Below are positions 1-10,604 of a DNA stretch of 64,000 nt, piece after piece. The position numbers and the translations under genes were made by a program. The notes under the pieces are model-generated. The model was not told the origin of the DNA, searched no databases, and saw only the letters and a program-made list of their open reading frames with translations. Every line of letters starts with the position of its first letter. Within the stretch, counting starts at the first letter, position 1. Source of the stretch: Crambe crambe (lineage: Eukaryota; Porifera; Demospongiae; Poecilosclerida; Crambeidae); NCBI GenBank assembly GCA_963924555.1, contig OZ004585.1:4043488-4107487 (forward strand), written 5' to 3'.

Positions 1-1964
1 GGTTGCTGACGACATCACCTCTCTTAGTTTTTCCAGATTTCACCAAGCCTTTCTTACTAGAGACAGATGCCTCTATGACCGGTTTAGGAGCAGTGCTTGC
101 CCAACGTCAAGAAGATGGTACCACACGTCCCATTGCCTATGCAAGTCGTAGTCTCCAACCCCATGAAAAGAATTATGGGATAACTGAACTGGAAGGATTA
201 GGGGTGGTATGGGCCATCAAGCATTTTCGCCCCTATCTGTATGGTCATCACTGCACGGTGTATACGGACCACGAGGCTCTCAAATCACTTCTGAATACTC
301 CACAGCCTTCAGGAAAGCTTGCAAGGTGGGGGATGGCTATCCAAGAATTAGATATTGAGATTCTACACCGGTCTGGTAAGCATAATGCGAATGCCGATGC
401 ATTGTCCAGGTCTCCTCTTGGTGATTCAGATTGTGAACAGACTCCTTATGGAATTATTTCAGCCTTGGAAGGAGAAGACCTAGAGATGGATTTAGCTGCT
501 CTCCAGAGAGGAGATTCGGAACTAGCTGCCGTTATTACCTACTTGGAGACAGGAGTACTACCTGCTGAGGAGAAGTTTGCAAAACGACTTGCACTTACTC
601 AGTCCCAGTACGTGATAGAAGATGGGATCTTATATCATGTCGAGGCAGACAGCACTCTGCGGGTGATTCCCCCCTTGAATTCCCGAGAGAAGTTATTCCA
701 ACAAGTCCATGGAGGTGTTTTTGGTGCACACCTAGGAGATGCAAAGGTCCATAGTGAATTACGACGACATTACTGGTGGCAAGGAATGAGGGCAGACATT
801 ACCCGGTGGACTCGTGGTTGTCTTGTTTGTGCCTCCTACAGTACCGGTCAGGCTGTCCATGCACCACTGACTCCCATCCCAGTATCTGGTCCATTTGACC
901 GTGTGGGAGTAGATGTCATCCAATTTCCTCTTTCTCATGACGGGAACCGATATGCAGTTGTGTTCATGGACTATTTAACCAAGTGGCCAGAGGTGTTTGC
1001 CACATCTGACCAGTCTGCAGCCACAATTGCTAAGCTCCTGATTGAACAGATTGTTAGCAGACATGGAGTACCATCTGAAATTCTCTCAGATCGAGGTCGA
1101 GCATTTTTATCAGGTCTCATGAAGGAGGTCGAACAGTTGCTGGGCTTCCACAAGGCTAACACATCAGCCTATCACCCACAAACAGACGGGCTGGTGGAGC
1201 GGTTCAACCGCACACTTACTACCATGCTGGCCAAAACTGTAGAGAAGGGTGGTAAGGATTGGGATCAGCACCTGCCATTTGTGCTGTTCGCTTATCGAGC
1301 CAGCCAGCAACAGTCCACACAGGAATCTCCCTTCTTCCTCCTTTATGGGAGAGACCCCAGACTGCCAAATGAAGATATTCTGAGCCCTTCAAAGATCAAG
1401 TCTATAGTCAACCTCAAAGAGTATGGATCTGATCTGGCAGTGAAAATGTCCCAGGCTTGGGATTTGGCTAGAAGTTCCATTGGCAAGGCTCAAAAGAGAC
1501 AAAAGTCCTATTATGATCGGGATAAGAAGCTACCAAACTTTGTCGAAGGTGATCGGGTGTTCCTCTTTAAACCAGCCGAGAAGACTGGAGAGGGCAGAAA
1601 GCTTGCCAGGGCCTATCATGGACCATATAGGATAAAAGAATTGGCAACTAATACTGCTCGGATTCGCCGAATAGACAAACCAAATGAAGACCCCATGTTG
1701 GTCGCTCTTGATCGTCTCCGCAGATGTCCAAAGGAGATAACAGAGGAATTTTGGCCACCCGACAAGCCTAAAGCTCGAAATTCAAGGAAGAAGAAATCCG
1801 ATAAGCACCTCACAACCCCCTCTCAAGATTTGCAGTCTGGCTCCGATCGAACCAAGGTGACTTCTGGATCCAATCCTGTCAAGCCGAGTCAGAGACCAGC
1901 AAATCAGTGGGCTGGACGGTTACGTCATCCGAGGACGGCTGATGCTGAGGCGGGGGATGTGTGA
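1..1964 (+). CDS. Ty3/gypsy retrotransposon Pol, 3' part (RNase H and integrase)
   Basis: Open frame entering from the left edge and ending at TGA 1962-1964; about 653 codons are visible. Counting from base 3, residues ~5-137 are an RT-associated RNase H with acidic residues D22 (ETDAS), E64, D89 (YTDHE) and D132 (NADALSR). Residues ~236-276 form the integrase H2C2 zinc finger (H236, H243, C273, C276). The integrase core has D304, D363 and E399, a canonical D,D35E spacing. Near residue 540 is a GPY-type module (HGPYRIKEL), followed by a basic Ser/Lys-rich tail. Protease and the RT palm lie outside the window. No stop or frameshift is visible, so this is a recent copy. The enzymes would copy and integrate element cDNA. 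The order RNase H then integrase and the GPY module point to Ty3/gypsy rather than Copia. Confidence 0.95.
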   Translation, partial: LLTTSPLLVFPDFTKPFLLETDASMTGLGAVLAQRQEDGTTRPIAYASRSLQPHEKNYGITELEGLGVVWAIKHFRPYLYGHHCTVYTDHEALKSLLNTPQPSGKLARWGMAIQELDIEILHRSGKHNANADALSRSPLGDSDCEQTPYGIISALEGEDLEMDLAALQRGDSELAAVITYLETGVLPAEEKFAKRLALTQSQYVIEDGILYHVEADSTLRVIPPLNSREKLFQQVHGGVFGAHLGDAKVHSELRRHYWWQGMRADITRWTRGCLVCASYSTGQAVHAPLTPIPVSGPFDRVGVDVIQFPLSHDGNRYAVVFMDYLTKWPEVFATSDQSAATIAKLLIEQIVSRHGVPSEILSDRGRAFLSGLMKEVEQLLGFHKANTSAYHPQTDGLVERFNRTLTTMLAKTVEKGGKDWDQHLPFVLFAYRASQQQSTQESPFFLLYGRDPRLPNEDILSPSKIKSIVNLKEYGSDLAVKMSQAWDLARSSIGKAQKRQKSYYDRDKKLPNFVEGDRVFLFKPAEKTGEGRKLARAYHGPYRIKELATNTARIRRIDKPNEDPMLVALDRLRRCPKEITEEFWPPDKPKARNSRKKKSDKHLTTPSQDLQSGSDRTKVTSGSNPVKPSQRPANQWAGRLRHPRTADAEAGDV

Positions 1965-2135
1965 TGACTTAACAGTTACATAATGAATGATAATTGATGA
2001 TTTTTGTAATTAGATACTTGTGGTTTAACTAGATCATATAAAAGTGTAAGCTAGGGCAGCATATGCCAGTCTCCCTAATGTTCAATGAAAAGTTAACTTG
2101 CTATTTTGCCTGCGCGGACTCGCTCATTCGCTACA
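1960..2135 (+). repeat. 3' LTR of the Ty3/gypsy element
   Basis: A 176-bp block starts TGTGATGAC directly after a purine-rich stretch (GGGGGATG, polypurine-tract-like) and ends CTCATTCGCTACA, giving TG...CA ends. It overlaps the pol stop codon. A TATA-like ATATAAAAG lies at 2036-2044. The 5' LTR is outside the window, so LTR identity and the target duplication cannot be checked. Confidence 0.75.
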
Positions 2136-2309
2136 TATGCATGATAATTATTATGTTCTTGAAATGATGAGCACATACATGCACATGCATACATTATACC
2201 TGTAGTCATCGTAGAAGAAACGCTAGATGCATGCAAGTACATACGGTTGTTGCTAGTGAATGTAAAAAACATAATTATGATAGTAGAAATCTTTCAGCTG
2301 ACTCATCAG

Positions 2310-2805
2310 GAAAACAATGCAGAAGATGATGATATGTCCACTCAAAATCCTCCAGAACAGCGTCAACAATTGGCACCAGCCACTGCTAAATCTAAAATTT
2401 TATGAGTCATTCATCATCATCATCATCAAATTCATCTTCATTGACGACTGTAACTCCATGATCCTTTCACATATGACAATCAAATTCATATCAACTTGTG
2501 CAGTTATAATCACACAATGTGCTTTTACCATTGTTATCCACACAGTTTTCCTCCAAGTCATATCGAATGACTTTTCATTACAAACGATACTATGTCAGCC
2601 ATTTTGAAATTAATGATGTCATTTATCACGCGCGAGCGTCTGTCACAATCACATGCATGTACGTGTGTGCCAATCAGACCTAGCTATAGCTAGCTAGCCT
2701 CTCTAAATAAAAATGAGGTCATATAAAAAGTAAACAAACAAGTGAAAGGAAAAAAATTTATGCTAAATAAAAGGGTTAGTCTGTAGCTACTTTTACCAAA
2801 ACAAT
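2310..2805 (+). repeat. Dispersed repeat R1, copy 1
   Basis: About 490 bp that align with 61655-62105 on the same strand over the whole length, including the CCTCCAGAACAGCG block, a (CAT)n run, ATCAACTTGTGCAGTTATA and CAAACAAGTGAAAGGA. Coding capacity is not evident. It ends about 115 bp before the signal-peptide exon of locus A. Confidence 0.7.
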
Positions 2806-2920
2806 TTACATAGTAAATAGTCATGTCCAATTTACATAGTAAAATATAAATTGCCCCATACCCCATTAAAAACAGGAAATGAAAGGATTAATTTTACTTG
2901 GCCTTATAATCTTATTTATC

Positions 2921-3034
2921 ATGCAGATAAATTATTGATTGTGTGGATACTACTATTTCAAGGAGCTACTTTTTCTTCAGCTTATGGATGTGGACTAGAA
3001 GATGTATGCAGGGCTAGTGGTATCCAAAGTGAAA
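2921..3034 (+). pseudogene. Locus A signal-peptide exon, start codon out of frame
   Basis: Reads LLIVWILLFQGATFSSAYGC followed by GLEDVCR, clearly matching the locus B exon (SILLLQGTIASFAYGCGLED). The donor is GTAAGT at 3035, leaving phase 1. The ATG at 2921 is one base out of register with this frame. Confidence 0.75.
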
Positions 3035-3749
3035 GTAAGTTGTAATAATTATTACTAGTTCAAAGTTCAAAGTTAGAAACCCTTTTCTACCCTGCATGGC
3101 TTTTTAGTGATGTGCTTAATAATTATTAAGCACATTCTGTAAATCTGCACTATTTATAATTAATTGCACTGCATGTACACGATCAATGATGTTTGCTAAT
3201 AATTATAGCTAAATAGTTATAGGATAGAAACTCATGCTAAAATACATTTGGAAGATGCTTTGGATAAATTATCACAAGTGAAACAAAAGTTACTTAGCAA
3301 GCCCGTAGCCACTACCACTCTACTTAGTTAGATTAGGATTTCATTTCTCCTAAAATCTCTAACGATGAAGACCTTAGCTACAGAGCTACAATTAATTGTA
3401 CAAAATACCTTAAACAAGGAAAGATATGCCTATAGAGCTCATTATCAAGGGTATGCAGTCAAAACTACATATTCCAGCTTTATTTCAATATTACACTGCT
3501 AGGTCATCCTTATATAGAGCAATGACAATCCAAGAATTGCATTTTCCCCAATACTAAAGCAAAGCTTTAGCCAATGATGTCACCTTATCGCAAAGGGCAG
3601 AACCAGAAGAACGTACGAATATATATAATAGCTAGCGCCCTCTCATTCAACCCCCTAGCGGCTCACTTCACTCACAATAAAATTAGCTAAGCCACATGCT
3701 TGCCAGCTTCCCGTTCCCCACCTAATATTATTCTGCATATTGTCTTTAG

Positions 3750-4013
3750 CTGTAGATCCCTTTTCTGACATTCAAGTATCTGCACGGTGTTCTGGTCCTA
3801 ATGCATCATCTTCATCCTGGTACATAAGGAGATACACGAATGGGAATGACTCACTGGATGGTTTAGGTGCACCTTTAACTCTGAATGATTCATTTCATCA
3901 AAATGGAAATGAATTGATCATACATCAAGTTAATGGCTTTGCAGAAGGAACCTACTATTGTAGAGTGGATAATAATACTATACAACCAGCATCATTGTGC
4001 TTGTTTGTACGAG
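3750..4013 (+). CDS. Locus A Ig1 exon
   Basis: 264-nt phase 1-1 exon bounded by TTTAG and GGTAATA. It encodes an Ig-like domain with the first Cys in VSARCSG, a Trp in SSWYIRR and the closing Tyr-x-Cys in EGTYYCRVD. Same length and nearly the same sequence as the Ig1 exon of locus B. Intact. Confidence 0.85.
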
Positions 4014-4159
4014 GTAATATAGCTCATTTTATATCGGTCAATTATTAAACCTCAGCACACATTTGCCTGTCTCTCTCTTTGTCTGTCTGTCTGTCAGTAA
4101 CCCCTCCTAATCAAATCTCATAATTTCCACTATATACTATAGGGCTATCTCTACTTATA

Positions 4160-4690
4160 TAAGGGAAAAAACATTTCTGTGAAATGAAAAAAATGTAGGG
4201 ATGACCATCGCTCAAAAAAGTAAGGAGACAAAGGTAGGGATGAAGGATGGAAAAGCTTTGTTCTGTATATCTAGCCAGCAATCCCTATAGTGTTTCCCCC
4301 AGTATACTAAATGCAGGGTGGGCCACCCCAAGGCCGTAGACAAGGGGGGGCTTGGGGGGGCTGAAGCCCCCCCCCCCCCCCCCCCCCCCAAATTTTCTGG
4401 GATAATATTATGCTGCCTCTGTTAAATCACACAATAACTAGCTGATGTTCTTGTAGTATCATTAGTAAAAATTAAGCACCCCTAAATTATCTTTTTTGTC
4501 TACGACCTTGCACCCTGTTTGGATATAGAACTTCAAAGAAAGTGGGCTGGGTCTATGACACTAATTGAATTATATTCTCAAGCACCCTGTTTTAAAGTAC
4601 AGCTAGGGGAGACTCTGATATACGTCGGGTAGCTTCAGATTATAGTGCAGTAATGTACGCATATGTAGGGATTGTTGGCTGGATATACAG
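4160..4690. repeat. Foldback MITE copy interrupted by an insertion
   Basis: The halves 4160-4290 and 4615-4690 match the arms of the foldback family at 30117-30487, 46676-46986 and 47525-47810 (TGTAGGGATGACCA, TTGTTGGCTGGATATACAG). About 320 bp between them hold a G-rich then C-rich block, including a run of ~20 C near 4370-4389. Confidence 0.55.
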
Positions 4691-4716
4691 AACAATGAGA
4701 TTTATAGTTCTCCAAT

Positions 4717-6611
4717 TAGTCAGGTCAATTTCGCAGAATTTTTCATGAAATCGTTACCAACTGGACCAAAGCATAATTTTTTGTAATGTGATTTATCATA
4801 CCATATTAAAGCTATTCAGAAGGGGTGCCATTGAATTTTCACTATGGAAGCAAAAGTATGAAGCTTCAAACTTTTTACCTTGAAGTTGCGCTATGCGCGA
4901 AATATATTAATTTCGCTCATTGCACAGCTACAATAGTAAAAATGACGCGAATTTTAATTTCGCGAAATTAAATTTACTTTTTTGGCCTGCAACCATTTTG
5001 GGTGTGCAGATTGGAAGTGCTGTGTTATTTGTGGAGGGGAAGAGGATCTTAAATGCCCAGCAGATAGTTATCAAGGGCTTGAAATTTACAGCAGCTTTCT
5101 CCAAACTATAATGTTTACCAGCTGTAGTGAAGTTCAGTGAGAATGAAGATGCTGAATCATTCATGACAAATAGAGCTAAGTGGCACAAGGCATGTCACCT
5201 GAAGTTTGCCCCTTTGAAGCTCGAGAAAGTAAGAGTAATAGCTAAACGATCAGTTGAAGTTGAAAATGAGGAGGAGCAAAGAAAATCGAAACGAAAAAGA
5301 GTTAGAACTCCTAGTGTGGTGTATTTTGCTCTGAGGTAGGTGATAAACTTCATAATTGTTCCACAATGAATCTCAATACTGAATTGAGAAGAATGGCTAC
5401 AGAGTTACAAGATACAGCTTTGCTTGCTAGGATTTGTGGGGATGACTTAATAGCTATAGAAGCCAAATACCATTAGCTATAACTGTCTTTCAAAGCATAA
5501 AAATAGGTATCGAAGTGCACAAGAAGCTAAGCACTATCAGTGAAGATAATAGTATAGTTGATGCTCAAGTATTTGTTGAATTAGTATCCCATATTGAGGA
5601 TAGTGTTGAAGCTGGCAAATTCATTTTTAAGCTGCCTGAGTTGCATGGTTTATATGAAAATCATTTTAAAACCCTTCAAGTTGAGAGTTAAAGCAGTAGC
5701 TGCTTGATCACTTTGGTGATAGATGTCAGTAGCAGTCAGATGGCAAGGCTACATTATTTCAAGGCTTACAGAAATTGTTGAAGGAAGCTGTTGCTGATTG
5801 ACAATCAGAAATGTTAGCTATGGCTAAGGTTGCAAAAAGATTAAGAAAAGAGATGTTAGAATGGAAGCCTCCACAGTTTGCAGGCAGCTTTCCATCAGAC
5901 TGCCAGAGTAAGTCAGTGCCTAAATTGCTGAAGCTTTTTGTGAATTTGTGATGTAGTATGAAAATTTAGCTGAGTCACAGACTACACTAACAATTTCACA
6001 GCTAATATACTTTAGCTAATGTAAAAGTTAATAGACCTACAAAAAAGCTTCATCTCTTGAACAGAAGTATCATGAACCTCCACTTCCTCTTTATATTGGT
6101 TTAAGTATCTACACACATAGCTACCAGGACTAGTATAGAATGGGAATCAGTGTTAGTTATAACCGTATTTTGGAATTGGACTTGCTTACTGTATAATAAT
6201 GTATGGAAGCCAGTGTGGACAAATCTTCCAGAGATAGCAAAAGCCTGTCAAGAACTTTTGAAATGTGGCTGTCAAGCACACCCCTTATGCTCAAGAAAGT
6301 GCAAGTGTAAAGATGCAGGGCTCTCTTGCACTACTTTGTGCAATTGCAGTGGAAATTGTAATTCATGATCAATTTATATTTCGTGCTTTTTTATTTTGCT
6401 ATGTAATCTCTATGGGTAGCGAAAATTTAAATTTTCGTGCTTACCGCAAAACAAAAAAAAATCTAAACAAAATGTCATAAAAACTCTCCAAACCACTCAA
6501 ACTGATGGCACCCCTTATAATTTTCTTTAGTATGGGTTCATAAATGATGTTATGAAGTTTCACATTTTGGTCCACTTCGTAACAATAAAATATAAAATTG
6601 ACCTGACTAAA
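4717..6611. mobile_element. TIR transposon relic carrying a cysteine-rich gene fossil
   Basis: The left end TTAGTCAGGTCAATTT is repeated inverted at the right end, and homology continues inward (CAACTGGACCAAA against the inverse of TTTGGTCCACTTC). The 1.9-kb interior carries fragments of the same protein family found at 26.0-29.3 kb. The target duplication is unclear. Inserted inside the Ig1-Ig2 intron of locus A. Confidence 0.55.
4990..6368 (+). pseudogene. Fossil of the cysteine-rich, PIN-like repeated gene family
   Basis: Three pieces in different frames: an N-terminal Cys pair near 5010-5090 (VICGGEE...LKCP), a basic stretch at 5127-5336 (AKWHKACHLKF then KSKRKRVRTPS), and the C-terminal Cys-rich module at ~6230-6368 (CGCQAHPLCSRKCKCKDAG then CTTLCNCSGNCNS). 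The order matches the other copies in this window. Stops and frameshifts separate the pieces and the middle domain is largely lost. Not translatable as one protein. Confidence 0.55.
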
Positions 6612-6679
6612 TAGCATAGCAGCTTGATATCAAATTATTCGAAATTATAATATTACTCAGCTAGCTACGGTAGGCTGCA

Positions 6680-7384
6680 AAAAAAAGTCCCCGTTCCGTC
6701 CACGTAGAACTGGCGTTGCACGCCTTGACCGTTGCCGTTTTCACACAGTCCCCCGTGCGTTTAATTTTCTACACCGTTTAACATCAAGCGTTGCACGCCT
6801 GTTCAACGTTCACGAAGAAACGGTAAGAAGTATAGCCATGTACGTACGTAGGTGAAAAAACGTTATTATAAAACGTAACCCTAAGCCTAAAAGCTTATAG
6901 AACTATGCGTAGCTATCTCTCTAGGCTGACTAGCTATCTCTCTAAGCTGACTAGCTTATGTTGGCACTAGAGCTAGCTAGCTAGCTAGTTCTGCACTTAC
7001 AGCTAGCTATAGTATAACACCACCATGATGTTCTATTATCAGTGAGATGAAACTTTACAGACACGATGAAGGCAGAAGAAATTGTACCACCACTAGCATG
7101 CACAAGTCGATATCTAGCTACGTAGAGCTCAAGGCCTTCCTCGGAGACTGCCTGCAGGTCATCTCGCTGTCGATCTGCTGCTGATGAACGTTTTTGCTGG
7201 AATAACTGCGTGCTTTCATACCGTAAAAACGTTTAGTAATTTCGAACCCAACTACGTACGTTTAATTGGGCCGTTCAACGCAAACGCCTGCTTTGCGTTC
7301 ATAAAGCGTTCGCACACGGTTTTTTTTACAACGCTTGAGCGTTCTACGGACGTTGTACGGCAACGCAACGGAAACTTTTTTATG
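6680..7384. mobile_element. CGTT-rich TIR element inserted in another repeat
   Basis: The ends are inverted and similar: AAAAAAGTCCCCGTTCCGTC on the left, and GGCAACGCAACGGAAACTTT near the right end, followed by TTTT. The interior is unusually dense in AACG/CGTT. The flanking sequence on both sides (6615-6679 and 7385-7520) matches one continuous stretch of the repeat at 46360-46560, so this is an insertion. Confidence 0.5.
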
Positions 7385-7985
7385 ATGAAGACCGTAAGCT
7401 CTATCAACTCGGGAATTATAGATTCACCAATCCATCTACCAGTAGACTCTATTTCAGATTCATCTGCATCCTCGACCTCCAAGTATAGCTCAACATTTCA
7501 AGCCTTGACTCACTGAGAAATCATTGGGTACGTATATGCGCATGCGTATTATTAAAAAATGGCTTCCAATGATTAAGTTAGTCGAGTACTGTACTCCGTA
7601 GTGTCTCCTTTTACATCGACTCTTTCGAGGATTGACGAGTACAAAAGATTGTAGCTGGTAGAATTTGGAGTGGATTTATCCAGAAATGATAGCTATAGCT
7701 TGAGTGGTTTGAGAGATATGGTTGTCTAAGAAGAAGAAAAGAAGAATAGAGAAGAAGAATCCAGCGATTTACCTGCTTGCCGTATTTCTGAAACAGTAAA
7801 TTTCCTGGTCCTGAAACTTGGTCTTTACTTTGTAATAGGTTCTAGTAGGCTGGATAATCATTCACAGTAGCTTTTGTTAAGTCTAAGTGGGGGAACTAGA
7901 ATTCTGTATTAGTCTATAGGTGGTGCGCGCAGCCATCCATGTCATCCCTACATAGAGAGAGCTACTGCTCTCTCTGATTATGTTC
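7385..7985 (-). repeat. MITE-A copy, partly inverted
   Basis: Reverse-complement match to 53296-53822 and 45655-46300: inverted GAGAGTGC-type end at 7955-7980, CTTAGACAACCATA and the GAGTCGATG block. The part at 7385-7520 reads in the opposite relative orientation to the copies at 46 kb, so the copy contains an inversion. Confidence 0.5.
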
Positions 7986-8069
7986 GCTAATTAATATTGC
8001 TAATAATGTCACGTTTCACACCTACGAAGAGCAATAGTATTATTAAAGTACTAATTGCTTTTGATACAG

Positions 8070-8512
8070 GACAACCAGTTTTCACCTCTTGTCCTGGTAA
8101 ATATGAAGTATGTCCTTCAGGTGAAGATATCACTGGTACAGCAAATAATAATGTTTCAATAGACACCAGAGTTACTTTCAACAATGGTGGATTTTGTGAA
8201 ATGACTAAAAGAATCAGATTATTGAGAATTTTGAAGAACCAAGATCAAGTGTACCTCTGTTCTAATTTGAGAACTTTCTCCACGCAACTCTGTGGAAACA
8301 CAAGTTCAGAGTGGAACAACAGCAGACTTGCAATGAATCTAATATCACCCTCTGTAAATATGACATGAGATTAATGCTTTTGAACTTTAGTCGATTGGAT
8401 GAGGGAGTATATGACGTTGTGATAGAATTTGAAAATGATCCCATTGGAAGAGGAACACTGAGACGACAATTTAATATAACTCTATTATCAACAAATGAAC
8501 TACCAAATAATG
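8070..8512 (+). pseudogene. Locus A Ig2 exon with a frameshift
   Basis: Acceptor TTGATACAG, donor GTATAT. The first frame reads through DTRVTFNNGGFC and QVYLCSNLRTFSTQLC; after 8310 the homology continues in another frame (EQQQTCNESNITLCKYDMR, then VYDVVIEFEND). Locus B has the same domain uninterrupted, which shows that a base is missing or two are extra near 8308-8311. Confidence 0.8.
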
Positions 8513-8640
8513 GTATATAATTTATAGCTAGTTCCATGCGCCACCACCAGTTGTTTCTAATTTTCAGCATAATAATATTTTATCAATTCATAAAACTGCC
8601 AATTTAGAAAATTTATGGCTAATTATTTTTTTCTCACTAG

Positions 8641-8721
8641 ATTCCTTTGCCACAAACTTTACCACAACTGTCTTCACAACAACTGTTTTCACAACCTTCA
8701 TAACACCAGCTACACCTGAAG
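8641..8721 (+). CDS. Locus A Thr-rich stalk exon
   Basis: 81-nt phase 1-1 exon after CTCACTAG, ending before GTAATT. It encodes a Thr/Phe-rich stretch (TTTVFTTTVFTTFITPATPE), probably an O-glycosylated membrane-proximal stalk. Confidence 0.6.
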
Positions 8722-9409
8722 GTAATTTCTAGCAAATTTAGCATGGAATTGCATGATCCTCCAATTGTAGAATTTATTTCTACAGTGTTTGTCATATAGA
8801 TTATAATGGCAGGCCCATAGCCAAGGGGCTTCTAAAATATCCACACATGAAAAAAATTTGTCTGACCACACCTTTTTTCCCTAACCACACATTCTTGGAT
8901 AAACTGCACCCATCATAAACAGTGCTGCAGTTTTTGATATGAGGCCATCAATCAGGTAAGGGAAATCATGAGTATAGATGATGAAGATGGTACCAGCCTA
9001 TTTGTAGCAAGACTTCAAGTTCATGTGGTCTCAAGCGCTAATTGCTTTAAAGCCTCAGTAGGGCTGAGTTATAGCTATAGCTAAAACTGACATAGCTAAT
9101 AGGCTTTGCTTGACTCGTTCTCCATGTTTCTCTTGCTTTAAGCTCACAAACATTTCACATGCACAGAAAAAAATGTGCAATTACTGCTGGCCACTGGCCA
9201 TTTTCTGACTGGCTCAACAATTTCAACTTAGTCAGACATTCTGTCATAACAAATTCAAGAAGTCACATTCATAGATACAGTATACTCAAAGAAGATACTG
9301 ACCAGCAAAAAATTCCAATAATAATATTATTTGTACAAAAATTAATGTCCTATCAAACTGAAACTCTTATTTTGCACACTGCAGAATATGCATGCACACA
9401 TGCGTAGCT

Positions 9410-9410
<1 letters not shown>

Positions 9411-9442
<32 letters not shown>
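9411..9442. repeat. Poly-C tract
   Basis: An uninterrupted run of 32 C in the intron between the stalk and TM exons of locus A. Shorter C or G runs occur at ~4370, 36110, 41160, 54690 and 59038. Confidence 0.95.
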
Positions 9443-9444
<2 letters not shown>

Positions 9445-9595
9445 CTACAGACCTCCATAGATTGTTGTAGGCTAGGTTTATCTAAACAACAGTATGTAGC
9501 TACCCACTACTTTGCTACTAAGGAGTTGAAATACATTTCTAAAAGCTACATAAGAATAGGTATTTTACCTTAATCTTTCTTTCCCTCAAACATAG

Positions 9596-9771
9596 GTTGT
9601 ACAGCTGGAAGTGTAGTTCAGATTGTGGTTCCAATTGTGATTATGGTTCTGATTATCATGCTTCCAATTCTGATTGTGATAATATTATGTATTTTACGTT
9701 TGAGAAAAAAAAGTAGAATAATACTTATTGTCACTCTACAATGGAACCTCAGTATAATAGAACTCACTTAG
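9596..9771 (+). CDS. Locus A transmembrane exon and short tail
   Basis: Acceptor CATAG at 9591-9595. The exon starts in phase 1 (Gly-Cys-Thr) and encodes a long hydrophobic run (IVIMVLIIMLPILIVIILCI), then LRLRKKSR, ending at TAG 9769-9771. The last ~15 codons may be intronic or repeat-derived, because a possible donor (GTAGAA) follows RKK. It would anchor the receptor in the plasma membrane. Confidence 0.6.
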
Positions 9772-9952
9772 CCGGACATCTCGGTTAGCCGAACACCATT
9801 TCAGAACTTTAACCCCAAATTTTAATGACACTGAGTCATAACAATAAAATGCATGCACATAATGGATATAAACAGCTATAGCTCACAATCTAAATAGCTA
9901 TAGTGCTAAAAGGCTTGATCCTGCAGCCACAACGGCTTTATCTTCTTTCTTC

Positions 9953-10279
9953 TTGGAAGAAATGCACCTCCAATCAATTGGCTACACGAGACTTTCTCCA
10001 ACCCTCTCTCCGTGCATCTACTATGTGGTATACTGTACGCAGTCTCTATACTATTATGTGGGAACAAATAGTGGATTCAACTGCAACACAAATAATAAAA
10101 TGATTCTGAGTCAAGCAGATACATACTTTCCTTCAATAACAGACTCCTTTCTGTACTGGTATCAAATTCTACAGATCGTAGGATATTCCGATGTAGAATA
10201 AACTTACAACGTTGCTCTGATACTCGCCTCTGTCAATCCTTTGACGTTCTAGGACCACTCATGAATACCCATGTATTGG
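9953..10279 (+). pseudogene. Possible decayed Ig-like exon
   Basis: The second half, in one frame, reads NNRLLSVLVSNSTDRRIFRC then RINLQRC, and ends in phase 1 at a consensus donor (GTAAGT from 10280), like the other Ig exons here. The first half is open in another frame (TNSGFNCNTNN). If spliced onward, its phase fits the Ig exon of locus C at 16307. No clear core Trp. It may be an upstream exon of locus C that has lost its frame. Confidence 0.3.
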
Positions 10280-10604
10280 GTAAGTTATGAAACCAATGGA
10301 AACTTCTCATGAAATGAAAGGTACATGCATGCAGTGAAAACACATTACAATTTTTCTACAAGCGTGCATAAATACATGCTAGCTAATAATTTAATTAGCT
10401 AGCTTTAGTGCTTGGATGGTAAGAGTAGAGTGAGAAGCACAAGAAGGAGGAATACCCACAGCTTCATACTCCCTGAGAATGAGAAGCAATAAAAGTTTTA
10501 CACCAACCATAAACTCATAATTCTAAAGCTGTAACTATAGCAACACTCATTTCAGGTTGAAGGTCAAGCATAGTGCCCATGCTTTAACCATAGATATATT
10601 ACAC

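Larger units (their letters stand above)
2921..9771 (+). pseudogene. Locus A: Ig-domain single-pass receptor, probably broken
   Basis: Exon series: signal peptide ~2921-3034, Ig1 3750-4013, Ig2 8070-8512, Thr-rich stalk 8641-8721, TM 9596-9771. Each internal exon is phase 1 at both ends with AG/GT boundaries. It is paralogous to locus B exon by exon. Two lesions are visible. Relative to B the signal exon lacks one base just after the ATG at 2921, which puts that ATG out of frame, and no other in-frame ATG exists. Ig2 needs a one-base shift near 8308-8311. The TM exon runs to TAG at 9769-9771, and AATAAA follows at 9843-9848. If functional it would be a plasma-membrane receptor with two Ig-like domains and a very short basic tail. 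Two indels suggest a pseudogene; assembly errors remain possible. The Ig1-Ig2 intron is swollen by transposons. Confidence 0.7.

Noticed and set aside
2851-3045. Reading locus A from base 2851 as an intact start
   Set aside because: The codon there is TTG, not ATG, and the resulting N-terminus is not signal-like; homology to locus B begins only at the ATG at 2921.
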